NCBI GenBank assembly: GCA_029945375.1
Contig: CM057058.1
Coordinates: forward strand, 434,001 to 498,000
Length of the DNA: 64,000 nt
Reading direction: 5' to 3'
Source of the DNA: Agaricus subrufescens
Lineage: Eukaryota; Basidiomycota; Agaricomycetes; Agaricales; Agaricaceae
The notes beneath the pieces were generated by a model that saw nothing but the letters and a program-made list of their open reading frames with translations, did no database searches and was not told where the DNA came from. A program made the translations under genes and the position numbers. Shown piece by piece: positions 24,001-36,870 of the stretch; the first letter of the stretch is position 1, and every line of letters starts with the position of its first letter.

Positions 24001-25432
24001 TCAGAGACAGTACCAGGCTGGTGTTCGAACCTGGCCCAATAGTGCATTTTTTCAGCATGTTGACTATTAGCTACCATGGCTTGAAGGCATGGAATTAGTG
24101 GGATGTAGTCGAAAAACTTGTATGGGTTGTTCCAATTATCAAATCGGGGCTCCTGGCAGTGAGGGCACTCAGTGAGATTTGCATAGGGTCCAGTATAGCA
24201 GACACAACTGTTTACGCAACAGCTGTACTGTATTGGTGAGAAGCCAGAGAGAAGGCAGACATGTTTTTTTGTTAACTTGAGTGAGCTTTGGGAGGAATCC
24301 AGAAAAGCGGCTGCAAGCCTTTTGAAAGTGCACTCCGTCAAGTGATCCTCAACTTTGAGGACATATTTTTGGAGCAGACAGAGGTCAGTGTTGCTCAGAG
24401 ACTCATCTACAATGAGATGAGTAAAACAACAATTGGCATGAGCAAAATAAAAAAAAACGAACCTCTAGTCATCATAAAGTGAATATAATCCTTGTCAATA
24501 TGATCCCAAAGTGAGATTGCAGTGACATCTTCATTGGGCAGTTGAGATTCTCCACCACCTCCGCCTCCCTCACCTCCCTCAACTCCGGGTTCATCTTCTG
24601 TGTCTTCATCTCTTTCCTCACCCTCACTTTTGTCTTCTCCTAGCTCCTGTTCATTGTCCCTAGGCTCACTTTCTCCATCTGTAGTCACAGTCCCATCGTC
24701 TCCGCTATCACCTCCATCCTCACCCCTATTGTCCCAAGAGTTAGTTCCTGCCATTGAGAAGATGCCTAAGTCATCGTGATTTGGATCCCTTTTGGACTCA
24801 TTGTCTCCTAGATCACCAGCAGCTCGCTCCTGCTCAAGAGAACCAACTTGGTGTGCCGAGTATCCACCCCATCGATGTATGACAGTACAGTTGTTAATTT
24901 CAGTAACAAGGACTGAACAATCAGGAGATGTGGGGCGTGTGTCAGGCATTTGACAATCATACTCATCAAGCAGGGTATCATCAAGACTTCGAGCATCATA
25001 TTCATCAGGGAGAGTATCATCGACATTGGACACTTCATCGATTTCGGAACTCATATGTCTCTTTTTCAACCGCAATTCGGGGGTATTGTCTCCAGCTAGA
25101 AGTGACCCCTGCCGCTTCCTTCCAACCATACTCCCACCTGCTGACTCCTTTGCTTTCATCCGTGAAATGTGCACTCATCTTGTTTGGTATGAAACTAGTT
25201 TGTTGCACCCACAAATGCATATGACTTTACCAGTACTTTGAGATGTCATGAGTAACTGAGGAGAAAGTTGTACAAATCAGAAATAGTACTTACAGCCTGA
25301 TAGGTCCCGAATGGTGCTGGCAACGTGGGGTACACATGCATGCTGGTGAGTGTTCACCCAGTGGCACCACAGTAGGAAGTTAGTCATGCTCTGCCGCATC
25401 AAAAACAAGCAACAAATGCACCTGAGACCAGA
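21036..25432 (-). pseudogene. Plavaka-type (CACTA-like) transposase gene
   Basis: A minus-strand gene in many exons, read from about 25430 down to about 21040. The upstream exon encodes a Cys/His-rich stretch (CICCLFLMRQS...WCHWVNTHQHACV). A long acidic N-terminal exon (25174-24480) is followed by the Cys-pair region CVCYTGPYANLTECPHCQEP. The family-typical block DIALGLSTDGFAPFKQR is near 23890, and the second conserved block FPFDFMHLIWENLMPNLILF is near 23290. These are hallmarks of Plavaka transposases of agaricomycetes. Exons below 22.8 kb are hard to join. I could not verify intactness or termini, so I list it as probably decayed. Confidence 0.75.
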
Positions 25433-27613
25433 AAAAAGGGCTGGTTTTCCAAGTAGCAGGCAACAGATTGATTATGCGAGAGAGTTTGTTCGACCCAGGA
25501 AAGCCAGACTCCAGAACTAGAATAAAGTGAAGTACGTCAAATGCGCTTCCGAAAATTGAGAGAGAGGAAGACAGGGTTTAGATAATTGAGAACGACAGCA
25601 TCTTTATTGCTGCCATTACCCAGTCTCAGGCAGGATATGTCGTGACACGACACAGTGGGGAGGCAGTAGTTGGCCTTTACTCAGATCCATGTAGAATACA
25701 AACAAATCAAAACATTGTCAACAATGCTCCTCTCAACTTCGAAGCACACTGTCTCATCTCCACATTCTCATGTGTGAACACTGACACCTATCAAAAGATT
25801 GAGAAAACACTCAAACTTGGCACAGGTTTGATGGTCCTTGATGTGTGTACGCCATTTGTTTTCAACCTGATGTCTTCTAACCAAGCAACATTCAGTTATC
25901 CAATGGACTATCTGAGTTGGTCCTCGCACATTCTTTCTCTGGACTAGAAACTTACCATCTGCTCTAGGGCCTCAATCAGGCCTATCTGACGCCATTTCAG
26001 AGCATTCTCTTTTCATACTCAAAAGAGTTCTCTGTGGTTGTCTTGTAGGTCCGCCTCATCTTTTGTCATTGTACTTCAGCACTGACATTTAAGTATTAGA
26101 AAGCTCTACATTTCACACTGGGATCTTTCTGTCTTCTTTCATCTTACTGAATCTGTTGTGGCTCTAGGTGTGTCTCTTTTATCATCTTTTCCACCAATGA
26201 AAGTTGTCCTTCACATCTCTCCTGTCCCATCCAGCAACAACGGTGAGAGTACTTGATAATGGCGAGAGTCAGTGACAATGGCAAGAGTAGGTGACAATGA
26301 CAAGAGTAGGCAACAACAGCGAGAGTAGGCAACAATGGCAAAAGTAGGCAACAACGTCAATGTGAATCGACAGGAGAGATACCGGATGGATGATCAGAGG
26401 GAGGGCAGGACTGTCCAGGAGCTTTCCCCGCCGCCTCTAAGGCCCAACTGATCCCCAAAGCCCAAAGTAGCCCACTGCCCTTTCAGCATTGCAGTCCTTC
26501 CAAGAAAGATACAATGCCGCCATCTCCCCCACCTCATTGCTTCAATTCAGATGGACACTACCTTCCACGCCCTACACCTCATACAGCCCAGCTCGCTTTC
26601 AAGGCACGACGGTGGACCGAGCCTGTCATGTGCTAAATCCTGCCCCGATCCGTACCAAATACTTCTAAACTCGGTGCAGAATCAATCCAGCACTACGGGC
26701 GTAACAATATGATACGACTGGGCGAGAATTCAGCCTTCTCACTCCACTGTGTTGTAGATCAATCAAGTTCTTTTTCTACAGCCGGCCAACGTTTCGACAG
26801 TTGATCAATAGAAGTTTGGTTTGTTACAAAATTGCTGGTGATGGAGCCACAGCGGAATGTGGAGGTCCATGGGTTCCTGATGGTGGTGGCTTATGAGTGT
26901 CCACCTAAACGGTCTATTCAGTAGAAAGGCTTATTTATGTGAATGGACAAATACATGGGCATGGTTGATGAATGATTGCTGTCAAAGAAGTCTAGTAATT
27001 ACCTGTGCCATAGTCTTCTGTATACACTGCCACTATCCCTCTTTGTCCTCGAAATTCTCAAATGCAGCTGACCCAGAGAGTTTCTCTGCCTCAAAATTGC
27101 CTCTACCCCCGTCCAAGCCCTTCCAAATCAAAGCCTTTCAATTCCGAGAGACTCTATTCCTATGTGCTGTACAACAGAGCCTGAACTCACCTTTGATTTT
27201 GACAGCTCACGTACAACTTGCAGCGCCCTACTACTTGCTGCACCCCCCTGGTCATTGTTGGTACAACTCCCTTCATGCTAATGTGCTTTCCCAACTACAA
27301 CAAATAAATAAACACTTTGCTTGCATTTCCGGATCGAACACTTTGTGCTGCCCTTACACATATGGACCAAGTGGACAATAGAATTAACCATGTAGATAAT
27401 GTAGACCGATTGACTCTGACTGGGTTTCAACCACAACCAATGACGTGGTGGAATTTTCCAACCAAAAATTCCACTAGTAAACGTGGTGTAAGATGCCACA
27501 CGATGAACTGTCGGTAGACATAGAGTAAGCCATCCTTTACTTAATGAAATTCTAATGCCCCAAACTAGATGATTTCCAGTGCCATAAACTGAAGGAATTG
27601 AAAACCACCCTGA
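25433..27613. other. Gene-poor stretch with a minisatellite
   Basis: I recognise no gene. The 162-codon open frame at 26893-27381 has no motif and is not called. The repeat at about 26233-26360 is described separately. The 5' end of the LINE falls somewhere before 27640, and no endonuclease domain is visible here. Confidence 0.45.
26233..26360. repeat. Minisatellite, about 18-bp unit
   Basis: Imperfect tandem copies of a motif like AGAGTAGGCAACAACGGC run through this interval, about seven in number, with drift at the left end. Confidence 0.8.
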
Positions 27614-30430
27614 ATGCATCAATTGTCTCACATCACTGTTTACCAGTGTTTAAAACACCGGCCGAGGTCTCACAGTGATGTTAGGCAGGCTAAGCAAACC
27701 TTCTTTGATGAGCACATCAAGAAGATTGCTGATACGGCTCAGCGCCTGTGGGACCTCATAGGCTGGACTGGACCGAGGGTCACACCATCTTTTGAAGCCA
27801 TAGTGTTTCAGGACGCCCCTTGTGTCAAGCTTGCAGACCTGTGGACCACACTCCATACGACCTACAACGGGGGAGCTTTGCTCCCAGTGGATGTTTCTTG
27901 TTTGGATGAGCTGCCTTGTGTCCCTGAACACAAGTGGCTTCCCTTTAGTCACGCAGAGATGAGTGACACCCTTCAGGTGTGCTCTACCCAATCTTCTCCA
28001 GGTCCCGATCACATCACATGGCAGCACCTCAAAGCTGTTTTGCCTTATGAGGAGACTTCCCATCTCATCAGAAGTCTGGCTGATGCCTGCCTTAGGATGG
28101 GCTTCTGGCCAGATTATTTCAAGTCCTCTACCTCAGTTATCATTCCGAAGCTGGGTAAGGCGGACTATTCTACTCCTTGGGTGTACAGGCCTATTGTGCT
28201 CCTGAATACTATATGCAAGCTCATTGAGAAGATGATCTCTATGTGGCTCCAGTTTGAGGGGGTCAAGTTTGGCTTGTTCACTTCTGAACAGTTTGGGGGT
28301 ATCTGGCAGTGCTCCATGTTGGACGCTGGTTTGTTCCTTGTGCACCTGGTTAAGTCTGGGTGGAGCAGGAATCTCGACATGAGTGTCATCGCTTTTGATG
28401 TTGCTCAGTTCTTCCCATCACTCAACCACGACCTGTTGGTGGTGATCATTAAGCGTCAGGGCTTCCCTGGTTCTGTGGGGAAGTTCTTTGCATCTTATCT
28501 AGTCAAGAGGGAAACCTGCTATATGTGGGGCCCCAATCGGTCCAATCCTATGAGGGCGGATGTGGGAGTGGGGCAAGGCTCTGCCTTGCCTCCAGTCCTG
28601 TCTGCTCTCTATTTTGCTGGAGTCTTGCAAGCATTCCATGTGAGGAGCACTCATCTTGAGTGTGACCTCCTGTCTTACATGGATGACGGCACCATTGTGT
28701 GCCAGTCCCGTACCCTTGATGGTAACATTCCTAAGCTTGCGCAGGCTTATGAGATTATGTACTGCATGCTGTCTGACTTTGGCCTCTCTATGGAGCACTT
28801 GAAGTTGGAGCTGTTCCACTTCTTGAGGAGGAGGGGAGATCTGAACCTGTCCATCACACTTCCTGTTGGCCCTAATGGGGCTGGTAACCCCTTGCGCCCT
28901 AAGGCCATTTGGTGGTACTTGGGGTTCTTCTTTGATTGGAAGCTCACCTTCAGGGAGCATGTCTGTTTCTACACCACAAAGGCATTCACTATGGTTCGAT
29001 CCATGGGGATGCTGGGTAATTCAATCGAGGAATTGGCCCTGGATCAGAAGCAGCTGCTGTACCGCTTGTGCGTGGTCCCGGTGGCCACATATGGGTGCGA
29101 GCTTTGGTCTCATTTGGGCACTCAGTGTAAGGGCCTGATGGACACATACAGGAAGATGCAGTGTCGGGCTGCACTCTGGATTACGGGGGCTTCCTGCACT
29201 TCTCCCAACGGGGGGGTTGAGTCGCTTGCTGGCCTCATCCCCATCCATCTACACATCAAGAAGCTCATGGAGCAGTCATCCTATTGAGTTGCCACCCTGT
29301 CCCAGAACCACCCTTGCCAATCTCTGATTGGCCAGGGGGGTGTTGCCAGTGCCTTGCGGCACCAGTTGCACTGGAACAATCTCAGCAAGTCTGTGATATC
29401 CCCCTTCTTTGGCCACATTGTACATCTTGCTTCTTTGGAAGAACACTTTGATGTGGACTCCTCTGAGGCACAGCCTGGGAATTGGGTCATGGATCTCTGG
29501 CCTGATAGGATCCATATCATTGATATTCCGAACAATATCAAGGATGATGCCTTCCAGCAGATCCTCAGGGACTTCCACGTGAGAGCATTGGAGAAGAATG
29601 CCTCTATGGTTTCCACTGATGCGTCGGTGGATCCCAAAGGAGAGAGGGAGGCAGTTGCTGCTTCCCTTGTCTATCATGGGGGAAGGTGAGTTTGCTCTTC
29701 CCGCCACTACAAGGGGCTCTCCATGTCTTTGGACATGGAGCTCGCTGCTATTTGGTGGGGGGTGGTGGGGGCTATTGCCTATCCCAACACCTCATCCATT
29801 GTTCTCTTCACTGATTCAATTTCCATGGTGCAGGCTGCCTTGGATTGTCAAGCTCACTCGGGTCAGGAGCACTCTCTCACCATGTGCTCCCTCCTTTGTT
29901 ATTGGCTAACAGTTAATCTGGAGGCTGAAATTGCCTTTGTCAGAGTGCATTCCGTGCTTCGATGGGGCATCCACCATGAGGCCCACCTCTTTGTCAAAGA
30001 GGCGGCCTATTTCAAGCCTTTGGGCATCAACCCAAAGATGACTCTCCACAAGGTTCATACAGACCTTGCTGACTGGTGCCTGGAGGACTGGAAGCGAAAG
30101 TTTTTGGACCCCAACTACCGTGGACACAGCTTCCTTGACCTGTGGATCGAGGACAAATGGGATCGTCCCAAGTGGCTGAAGCCCACTTATGTGAATAAGG
30201 GGCCTTGGCTTCAACATTCCGGCTATGAGGCGAGGATCTTTGCTTTGGTCTGTCACTGCATCCTGGGACATGCCCCTATCGGGGAGTTTTGGGATAGGTT
30301 TAACTTAGGGGGGTGCCTCGACTGTGAGGGCTGTGGTACTGGTGCTTATCAGACACAGACTCATTTTCTATGGGATTGTTCCCATATATCCAGGCCTAGG
30401 AACTTCTTTGGGGTTCCTCAGGACCCTGGC
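27614..30430 (+). pseudogene. LINE reverse transcriptase and RNase H, 5' part
   Basis: A non-LTR retrotransposon polyprotein that would copy its RNA at the target. The RT shows SSPGPDHITWQHLKAVL, motif A AFDVAQFFPSLNHDL, motif B GQGSALPPVLSALYFAG and catalytic motif C LLSYMDDGTIVCQS. RNase H residues follow (STDASVDPKG, LDMELAAIWWG, VLFTDSISMVQ), then a CCHC-like end (CEGCGTGAYQTQTHFLWDC). The frame is continuous from 27614 to 30430 except for TGA at 29285-29287 and TGA at 29687-29689. No upstream endonuclease is seen, so the copy is probably 5' truncated. It is interrupted at 30430 by the gypsy element and resumes in frame at 38961. Confidence 0.9.
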
Positions 30431-30980
30431 TGTTATGATTTTGATTTCTTTTCTTATTTAATATGCCTACCCTTGCTGATGTAATTGTATCGAATATTGT
30501 TTCTCTTTTTTTACGTAATATTTCTTAGTCAGCAAAGTCAAGAATCTTCCAACTCACAGTTATGAGTTGTTCTGACTTATACTGACTTGGAGGACTTATA
30601 TGACTTGATACGACTCATTATGATTAGTTATGACTTGATACGACCTATTATGACTAGTTACAGCTAGATATGACTCTTATTAGTATTACATAAGTAGATA
30701 CTCGCTATAGTATATAAACCCCTCAACTCGACCATGTAGAAACAATGTTTCTACTTGGTTAGGTGGAGACTAATACTAAGCCTTTATCTAAAGCTCTAGA
30801 ACCTATAAGTCTTAATTGCTAAGCTCCCTCTCTTGCTTGTATAATCGTCTCAGTATTATTACCTTTGAAGTTGAATCTCCATTCAACCAAGAAGGCTCCT
30901 TTGATACGCTCTATCAGTAACTGTGTTATCGGTAGTGACGTATCACCCCAGCTTAGGACCGGGCCAGGGTCACTATAACA
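30431..30980 (+). repeat. 5' LTR with internal promoter
   Basis: 550 bp, starting TGTTATGATTTTG and ending GGGTCACTATAACA. It contains a series of TATGACT-like short repeats, a TATATAAA box at 30711-30718 and a 19-bp palindrome at 30736-30754. The family also occurs as solo LTRs at 16402-16953 and 62930-63481. Confidence 0.97.
30711..30754 (+). promoter_or_regulatory. LTR TATA box and 19-bp palindrome
   Basis: TATATAAA at 30711-30718 is followed 18 bp later by GTAGAAACAATGTTTCTAC, a perfect palindrome around one base. Given usual TATA spacing, transcription would start near or within the palindrome, placing a hairpin at the RNA 5' end. The same arrangement is in the 3' LTR (38686-38693, 38711-38729) and the solo copies. 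Confidence 0.6.
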
Positions 30981-31662
30981 TTAAGTAGAAACGTTCCTTC
31001 TCCATTGCTTGGAGACAAAACCGTTTGCTGCCCCATAAAACCCTAAACAAACGCTAGCGATCGTCAATTTTAGGGGTCGTAATAAAAGCACAAAGCTGTC
31101 CAAAAACTATTTGTGTTATTATTACCAGGAGATTGACGGCACCTGCCAACTAGGGAAATAGTTGAGGCTGAGCCTACCAGCTAAGCGAGGTCGCGCTTAT
31201 AAAATATATGGGACGGTTGTTGTACTGACTGCAGACTGTAATTGAAGTCTAGCAGGTCACATAACACAACTGTAGGAGGCCTGAAGAGGCTAGAGAATCC
31301 TAGTGAATCTCAGGTTACTGGAATCGGTACTGACGAAGTCACAAAGTCCAGTACAGAGTTTGGAATGACTATAAACGGATCTAGTACTGTGGAAGGAACG
31401 ATCAGAAGTCCAGAGAAAGACTATAAACTGTCTAGTACAACTTGTCTGAAAAGACTTAAATCCGCCTTTATAAAGGGAAAGGATAAATTGCCAGCGGGAG
31501 ACGAGAATCAAATCTCACCAGCTGAAGGGTATAAATATATATCAACTAACAAATATAACTTAGGCACCATAGACGGAATAAACGTAAAAACTAAAATTAC
31601 CACAACTGAATCAGAAGTTACCAATTCAGTCGAAATCAATACACCCACATCAAAGACAATTA

Positions 31663-33424
31663 AAATCAAAGTGACATCATCACGGAACAACCAAACCCCA
31701 TCCAGTTCTTCAGCACTAATCTCCAAACAACTGTCTACTTCAGCACTGCAAAAAGTGTCTGGTACTATATCAAAGAATCAGACGGAAAGAGATATCAGTG
31801 CATTGACCAAAAGGCAGTCAAACAAGAACATCAGCTTGCCGTTATCAGACAAATTAATAGAAGCGAGGAATACCCCTCAGAAGCGGATCAAGAAATTAAG
31901 CGAAAACTTATCAGGACTAACAAACTTTACGAAGGATTTCTTTCAAGTTCGGGATCAGGACTACCCAAAAATTATTCAACACTTGGAGAAACTCCACAAC
32001 AAAGAAGCTCTAATAAAGGAAAACAATCTCAACAAATTAGCCCAACAAACACAGGAACTCAGAAAACAATACTACACACCAGGAGCCGTAGTCACTCAAG
32101 AACACCAACACCACCACAACCCCCAACACAACCTAATTCACCACCAAGAACGCCAAGTCCGCCCAGACCACCAATGCCACCAAGAAGATCACCACCAGGA
32201 ACACCAAGCCCACCAAGATCACCACCAAGAACACCAACCCCACCAAGACAACCAATGGCAACAATCAAGTTCGAAAAACCCCAAGTCTACTATGGAGACC
32301 CAAAGCATTACAACACATGGATCGAAGAATGTGATATCTACTTCGAATCCCTCAACATCACAGACAACAGGACAAAAATCTTTTTCATACTCGGATCACT
32401 CAAAGGATCAGCAGCAGATTGGAAACAAGACTGGTTCAAAACAAACCAAGCAAACCCAGGAACCTATGCAGATTTCAAATCAGCAATGGAACAAGTGTTT
32501 GCTCCAATCCAGAGAAAACAAGACCTCGAAAGACAACTCAGAGCCATCAGACAGACACATGGAATGGACATCCAATCATACAACAGCAAATTCTCAGTCC
32601 TCAAAAGCCAATCTGGAATTACAGATGACACCGTCCTCTGCTCGTACTATGCAGCAGGATTACAAGATTCAATCAGAGAAGAAGCACTCAGGCAACAACC
32701 ACAAGATTTACAAGCTTGGAAAACCGCTGCCAGAGCTGCTGAAGACATCGAGATCATCAAAAACAGATACAGAAAGCAACCTAAGCTACCAAACAACTAC
32801 AAGTCATCAAGGAACCACAGCAAAACCAAACATAAGTGACAGAACCCAAGATATGCTCCATACAATCACAATCCAGTCAGACAAAGAAGTGAATGGGACA
32901 TGGACGTTGACGCACTCACCTATGCAATCAATGAGCTCGATATCCACACAGATGACGATGAAACCTCAGGATCCGAAGAATCCTACAGTGACAGTGAAGA
33001 AGAAGATTACAAAGATGAACAAGCCAACCACATTAGACAAAGAAATTCAAACTGAAAGACAATCGAATCCTTTGTCAATACAATCTTCACACCAGAACAG
33101 AAACAAGCCTTACGACGCGGAGAATGTTTCTTTTGTCATAAGACAGGACATTGGGTCGCAAACTGTCCAGAACGCAAGGCCTACCTTAAACTCTCAGATT
33201 CAAAGAGAATGGACAAGACTAACAAGTTCACTCCAAAATCTAAACCTAAACCAAGATACTCAACTAAACCAGGAAATGGAAGACCTAAAGGAAATCCCAG
33301 AAGAAAAACACAGCAACCACCACAACCACCAATAGACCCAAACGCTATGGTCTACAATCTAGAAGATGAAGACATAGATGACATCCTAGATGAATTTTCA
33401 CATGAATATGCTGAAAATTTTTAA
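31663..33424 (+). CDS. gag: Gag polyprotein, two in-frame TGA
   Basis: Structural capsid protein of the chromovirus. The frame is open from about 31663, the first ATG in it is at 32174, and a second is at about 32252. It has a Pro/Arg-rich segment, then the retrotransposon Gag core (YYGDPKHYNTWIEECDIYF, ILGSLKGSAADWKQDW, LRAIRQTHGMDIQSYNSKF). TGA interrupts at 32837-32839 and 33053-33055. The same frame then gives an acidic linker and a CCHC zinc knuckle (CFFCHKTGHWVANC, about 33125), ending in TAA at 33422-33424. Upstream, a different frame is open from 31242 right through gag to 33335. Its upstream part looks protein-like, so the real N terminus is uncertain. Confidence 0.85.
33415..33424 (+). 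promoter_or_regulatory. Candidate -1 frameshift site, gag to pol
   Basis: The heptamer A AAT TTT fits the X XXY YYZ slippery pattern in the gag frame and lies directly before the gag stop TAA. A -1 slip moves ribosomes into the pol frame, which then reads LITSEDQ and continues open into the protease. Confidence 0.65.
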
Positions 33425-36400
33425 TTACCTCTGAAGATCAAATCAATCAAATTGATCTTCAGAAATCATCAGGACAAACACTCCTAGTCCCAACAAAACT
33501 ACACACCAAAAATAACCGACATGACGTTGAAGCTCTACTAGATTCAGGAGCTAGCAGAAACTTTGTCAATCATCAATTAGTCGACAACTATCATCTCCAA
33601 AAATATCCACTAAAGGAAGTGCAATATACATTGAATGCAGACGGATCACGAAACTCTGCGGGAAAATGCTCTCATTACGTTAAAATGAAAATCACAATCA
33701 ATAACAAGACAATGATAATCAAACCAAGAATAGTTTCTCTTGGCAAACATAAACTATTTTTGGGAATTACGTGGTTAAAGAAATTCAACCCAGATATTGA
33801 TTGGCAGGCACCATCATTGTCGTGGAGAGATGAAAACCATATTCCAATACCATTGAAACATGCTCTCGAAATCAATTCTATAAATAAAATCTACCAAGAG
33901 ATCAACTACAAAACAAATGCATCACAACAATTAGCAAAGAATGCTAATTTTAAAAAGGAATCCGACCCACTCAAAGTCGTACCTAGAAGATATCATAGAT
34001 TTCTCAAAGTATTTGACAAACAAAAATCAGAAAGATTACCCCCACGACAAGAATGGGATCATAAAATTGATCTCATACCGGAATTTAAACCAAAACGCAT
34101 GCCGATATATGCTCTAACACCTAAAGAAGAGAAAGAATTGGGCAAGTTTATAGAAGAAAACCTACGAAAGGGATATATCCGCCCTTCAGAATCGCCAATG
34201 GCATCATCATTCTTCTTTGTAGGAAAGAAGAGTGGAGACTTACGCCCATGCCAAGATTACCGATATCTAAATCAAAACACTATCAAGAATGCTTACCCAA
34301 TTCCTAACATTTCGAGCATAATGAACAAATTAAAAGGATCAAAATATTTCACCAAGCTAGACGTCAGACTTGGATACAACAATGTGAGAATACGTCAAGG
34401 AGATGAATGGAAAGCTGCCTTCCGAACACCGCAAGGGTTCTATGAGCCCACAGTTATGTTCTTTGGAATGACCAATTCACCAGCAACATTCCAGTCCATG
34501 ATGAACTCCATATATAAGGACCTCATTGACTCAGGAGGAGTCATAATCTACATGGACGACATACTGATTCATGCTGATTCAAAACAACGATTACATGAAT
34601 TGACTCTACTAGTTCTAAAAATACTCCAAAGAAACAAACTCTATCTAAAGACAGAAAAATGCGAATTCGAGAAAGATCGACTAGAATATCTCGGAGTTGT
34701 CATTACTCATGACTCCATCGAGATGGAATCAACCAAACTCAATGGAATTTCTGACTGGCCTACTCCAAAAACAGTCAAGAATGTCAGACAATTCTTAGGA
34801 TTCTGCAACTTTTATCGCAAATTCATCAAGAATTATGCTCATATTGCACAACCCCTATACCAATTAACCAAGAAAACCACAAAATTCGAATGGAATTCAA
34901 ACGCACAAGCAGCATTTGAAAACCTGAAATTACAATTCCTTGAACGACCAATACTCCAAATAGCTGATCAAAATAAACCATTCGAGATCGAATGTGATTC
35001 ATCAGCATACGCAACCGGAGCAGTACTACTCCAAAGGGACACCAATGGAGATAAACATCCAGTGGCCTATTTCAGCCAAGCATTAAACGCAGCTGAAAGA
35101 AACTATCATGTTTCAGACCAGGAATTCCTAGCAATCATCAGAGCACTAAAGGAATGGAGACACTACTTAGAAGGATCAAATCACCCAGTCACCATTTGGT
35201 CAGATCACGAAAATCTTACTAGATGGAGAGAACCACAACAATTGAATCGCCGCCAAGCCCGATGGACATTATACATGACTCGATTCAACTATGTCATAAA
35301 ACACTTAGCAGGAACCAAAAATAAATTAGCCGATGCACTCAGCAGAAGACCAGACCTAGTCCCAGAAGGGAAAGACAACGAAAACGTCACCGCTTTACCT
35401 CCCGAAAATTTCATTAACTTCTTGACAGAAGAATTAATGACTCAAATTAACAATGACAAATCTCTAGTCACATTATCTGACAGATATACTGAAAACGAGG
35501 AAGACAATTTCTACAAATACCAAGGAAGAATAGTTATTCCAGACAACCCGACAATCAAGAAGCAAATCTTAATAAATGCACATGACCATGAGTCATCAGG
35601 ACACCCAGGAATAACAGAAACCTTGAGAAAACTCACTAAAGAAGTATACTGGCCAGGAATGGGAACTTACGTCCAAAACTATGTCAAAGGTTGCCCCGTT
35701 TGTCAACAGTACAAAATTAACCGACATCCTACCAAACCACCCATGCAACCTATTTCGGGACCAGGATCAACTAAACCCTTTACACAAATATCCATGGATC
35801 TCATCACGGATCTACCACCAGACGGATCATATGATTCAATATTGTCCATAGTGGACCATGGACTTACGAAAGGGATAATCCTTACAGCTACTCGAAAAAC
35901 AGCTACAGCTGATGATATAGCTGAAATTCTTATCGAAAAAGTATTTTCTAAATACGGCACCCCCCAAAAGATTATTTCAGACAGAGACCCTCGTTTTGCA
36001 GCCAAATCTATGCAGAAACTTTATGAAAAGCTAAATATAGCACCAGCATTCTCAACAGCATATCATCCACAAACAGATGGAACGACAGAACGGTACAATC
36101 AAGAAATCGAATTCTATCTCGCAGTTTACACTTATAAAAATCCAAACAACTGGAAAAGAGCCTTATCTATGATAGAATTCGTACACAACACTAAACCACA
36201 TTCAGGAAGAACACACACACCCTATGAATTAATCATGGGATACAACCCTAAAGCATTCATATCTCACGAAGAGTCAAACTCACCAACAATTGAAGAAAAG
36301 ACACTATTCTTAGAACAGACTCGACAAGCAGCATTGGAAGCACATGAACGCGCACGACTCATTATGAGTAACCGCAAAAATAAACCGTGGAATCCATTCA

Positions 36401-36870
36401 AAGAAGGAGACAAAGTATGGCTAGATAATCGAAATCTACCCATGCCATATGAGTCAAAGAAACTCAACCAACGACGAGAAGGTCCCTTCACCATAACAAG
36501 AAAGATCTCTCCCATAGTCTATGAATTAAAACTCCCAGACAGATGGAAAATTCATAACAGATTTCATGTGTCATTGCTAACACCAGTCACAGAGAATGAC
36601 ATTTATGGGAAACATAATCTAGAACCGCCACCAATACTAGTGTCAGGAGAAGAAGAATATGAAGTAGAAGCTATTATTAATCATCAAGTCAGAAGAAAGC
36701 GTGGAGTCAACAATCGACTCAGAATGACTACAGAATACCTAGTCAGATGGAAAGGCTATGGTCCAACTGAGGATTCTTGGGAAATTGAAAATGACTTGGA
36801 AAATGCAAAAGAGGCACTTGAAAAGTATAAAAGGATCAGAAACTTACCAGCAACAGACATCGGTCAATGA
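33425..36870 (+). CDS. pol: Pol polyprotein with chromodomain
   Basis: The enzyme polyprotein, intact from the frameshift site to TGA at 36868-36870. Only from 33619 is there an in-frame ATG, but the protease lies before that, so translation most likely enters by frameshift. Domains in order: aspartic protease LLDSGAS (33535-33555); RT with KLDVRLGYNNVRIRQGDEWK and catalytic VIIYMDDILIHAD (about 34540); RNase H EIECDSSAYATGAVLLQR (about 34984); integrase zinc-binding HDHESSGHPG...CPVCQQ (35581-35705); DDE core SMDLITD, SDRDPRF, and TTERYNQEIEFY (about 36090). A C-terminal chromodomain YLVRWKGYGPTEDSWEIEND (about 36739) presumably steers integration to marked chromatin. No stop or frameshift is seen. 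Confidence 0.95.

Noticed and set aside
26893..27381. 162-codon open frame as a LINE endonuclease
   Set aside because: No endonuclease motifs are visible, and the frame does not join the reverse transcriptase. Left uncalled.
32174..33335. The 697-codon frame as the main Gag
   Set aside because: The Gag core and the zinc knuckle are both in the other register, so over this part the longer frame is only an overlapping open frame.
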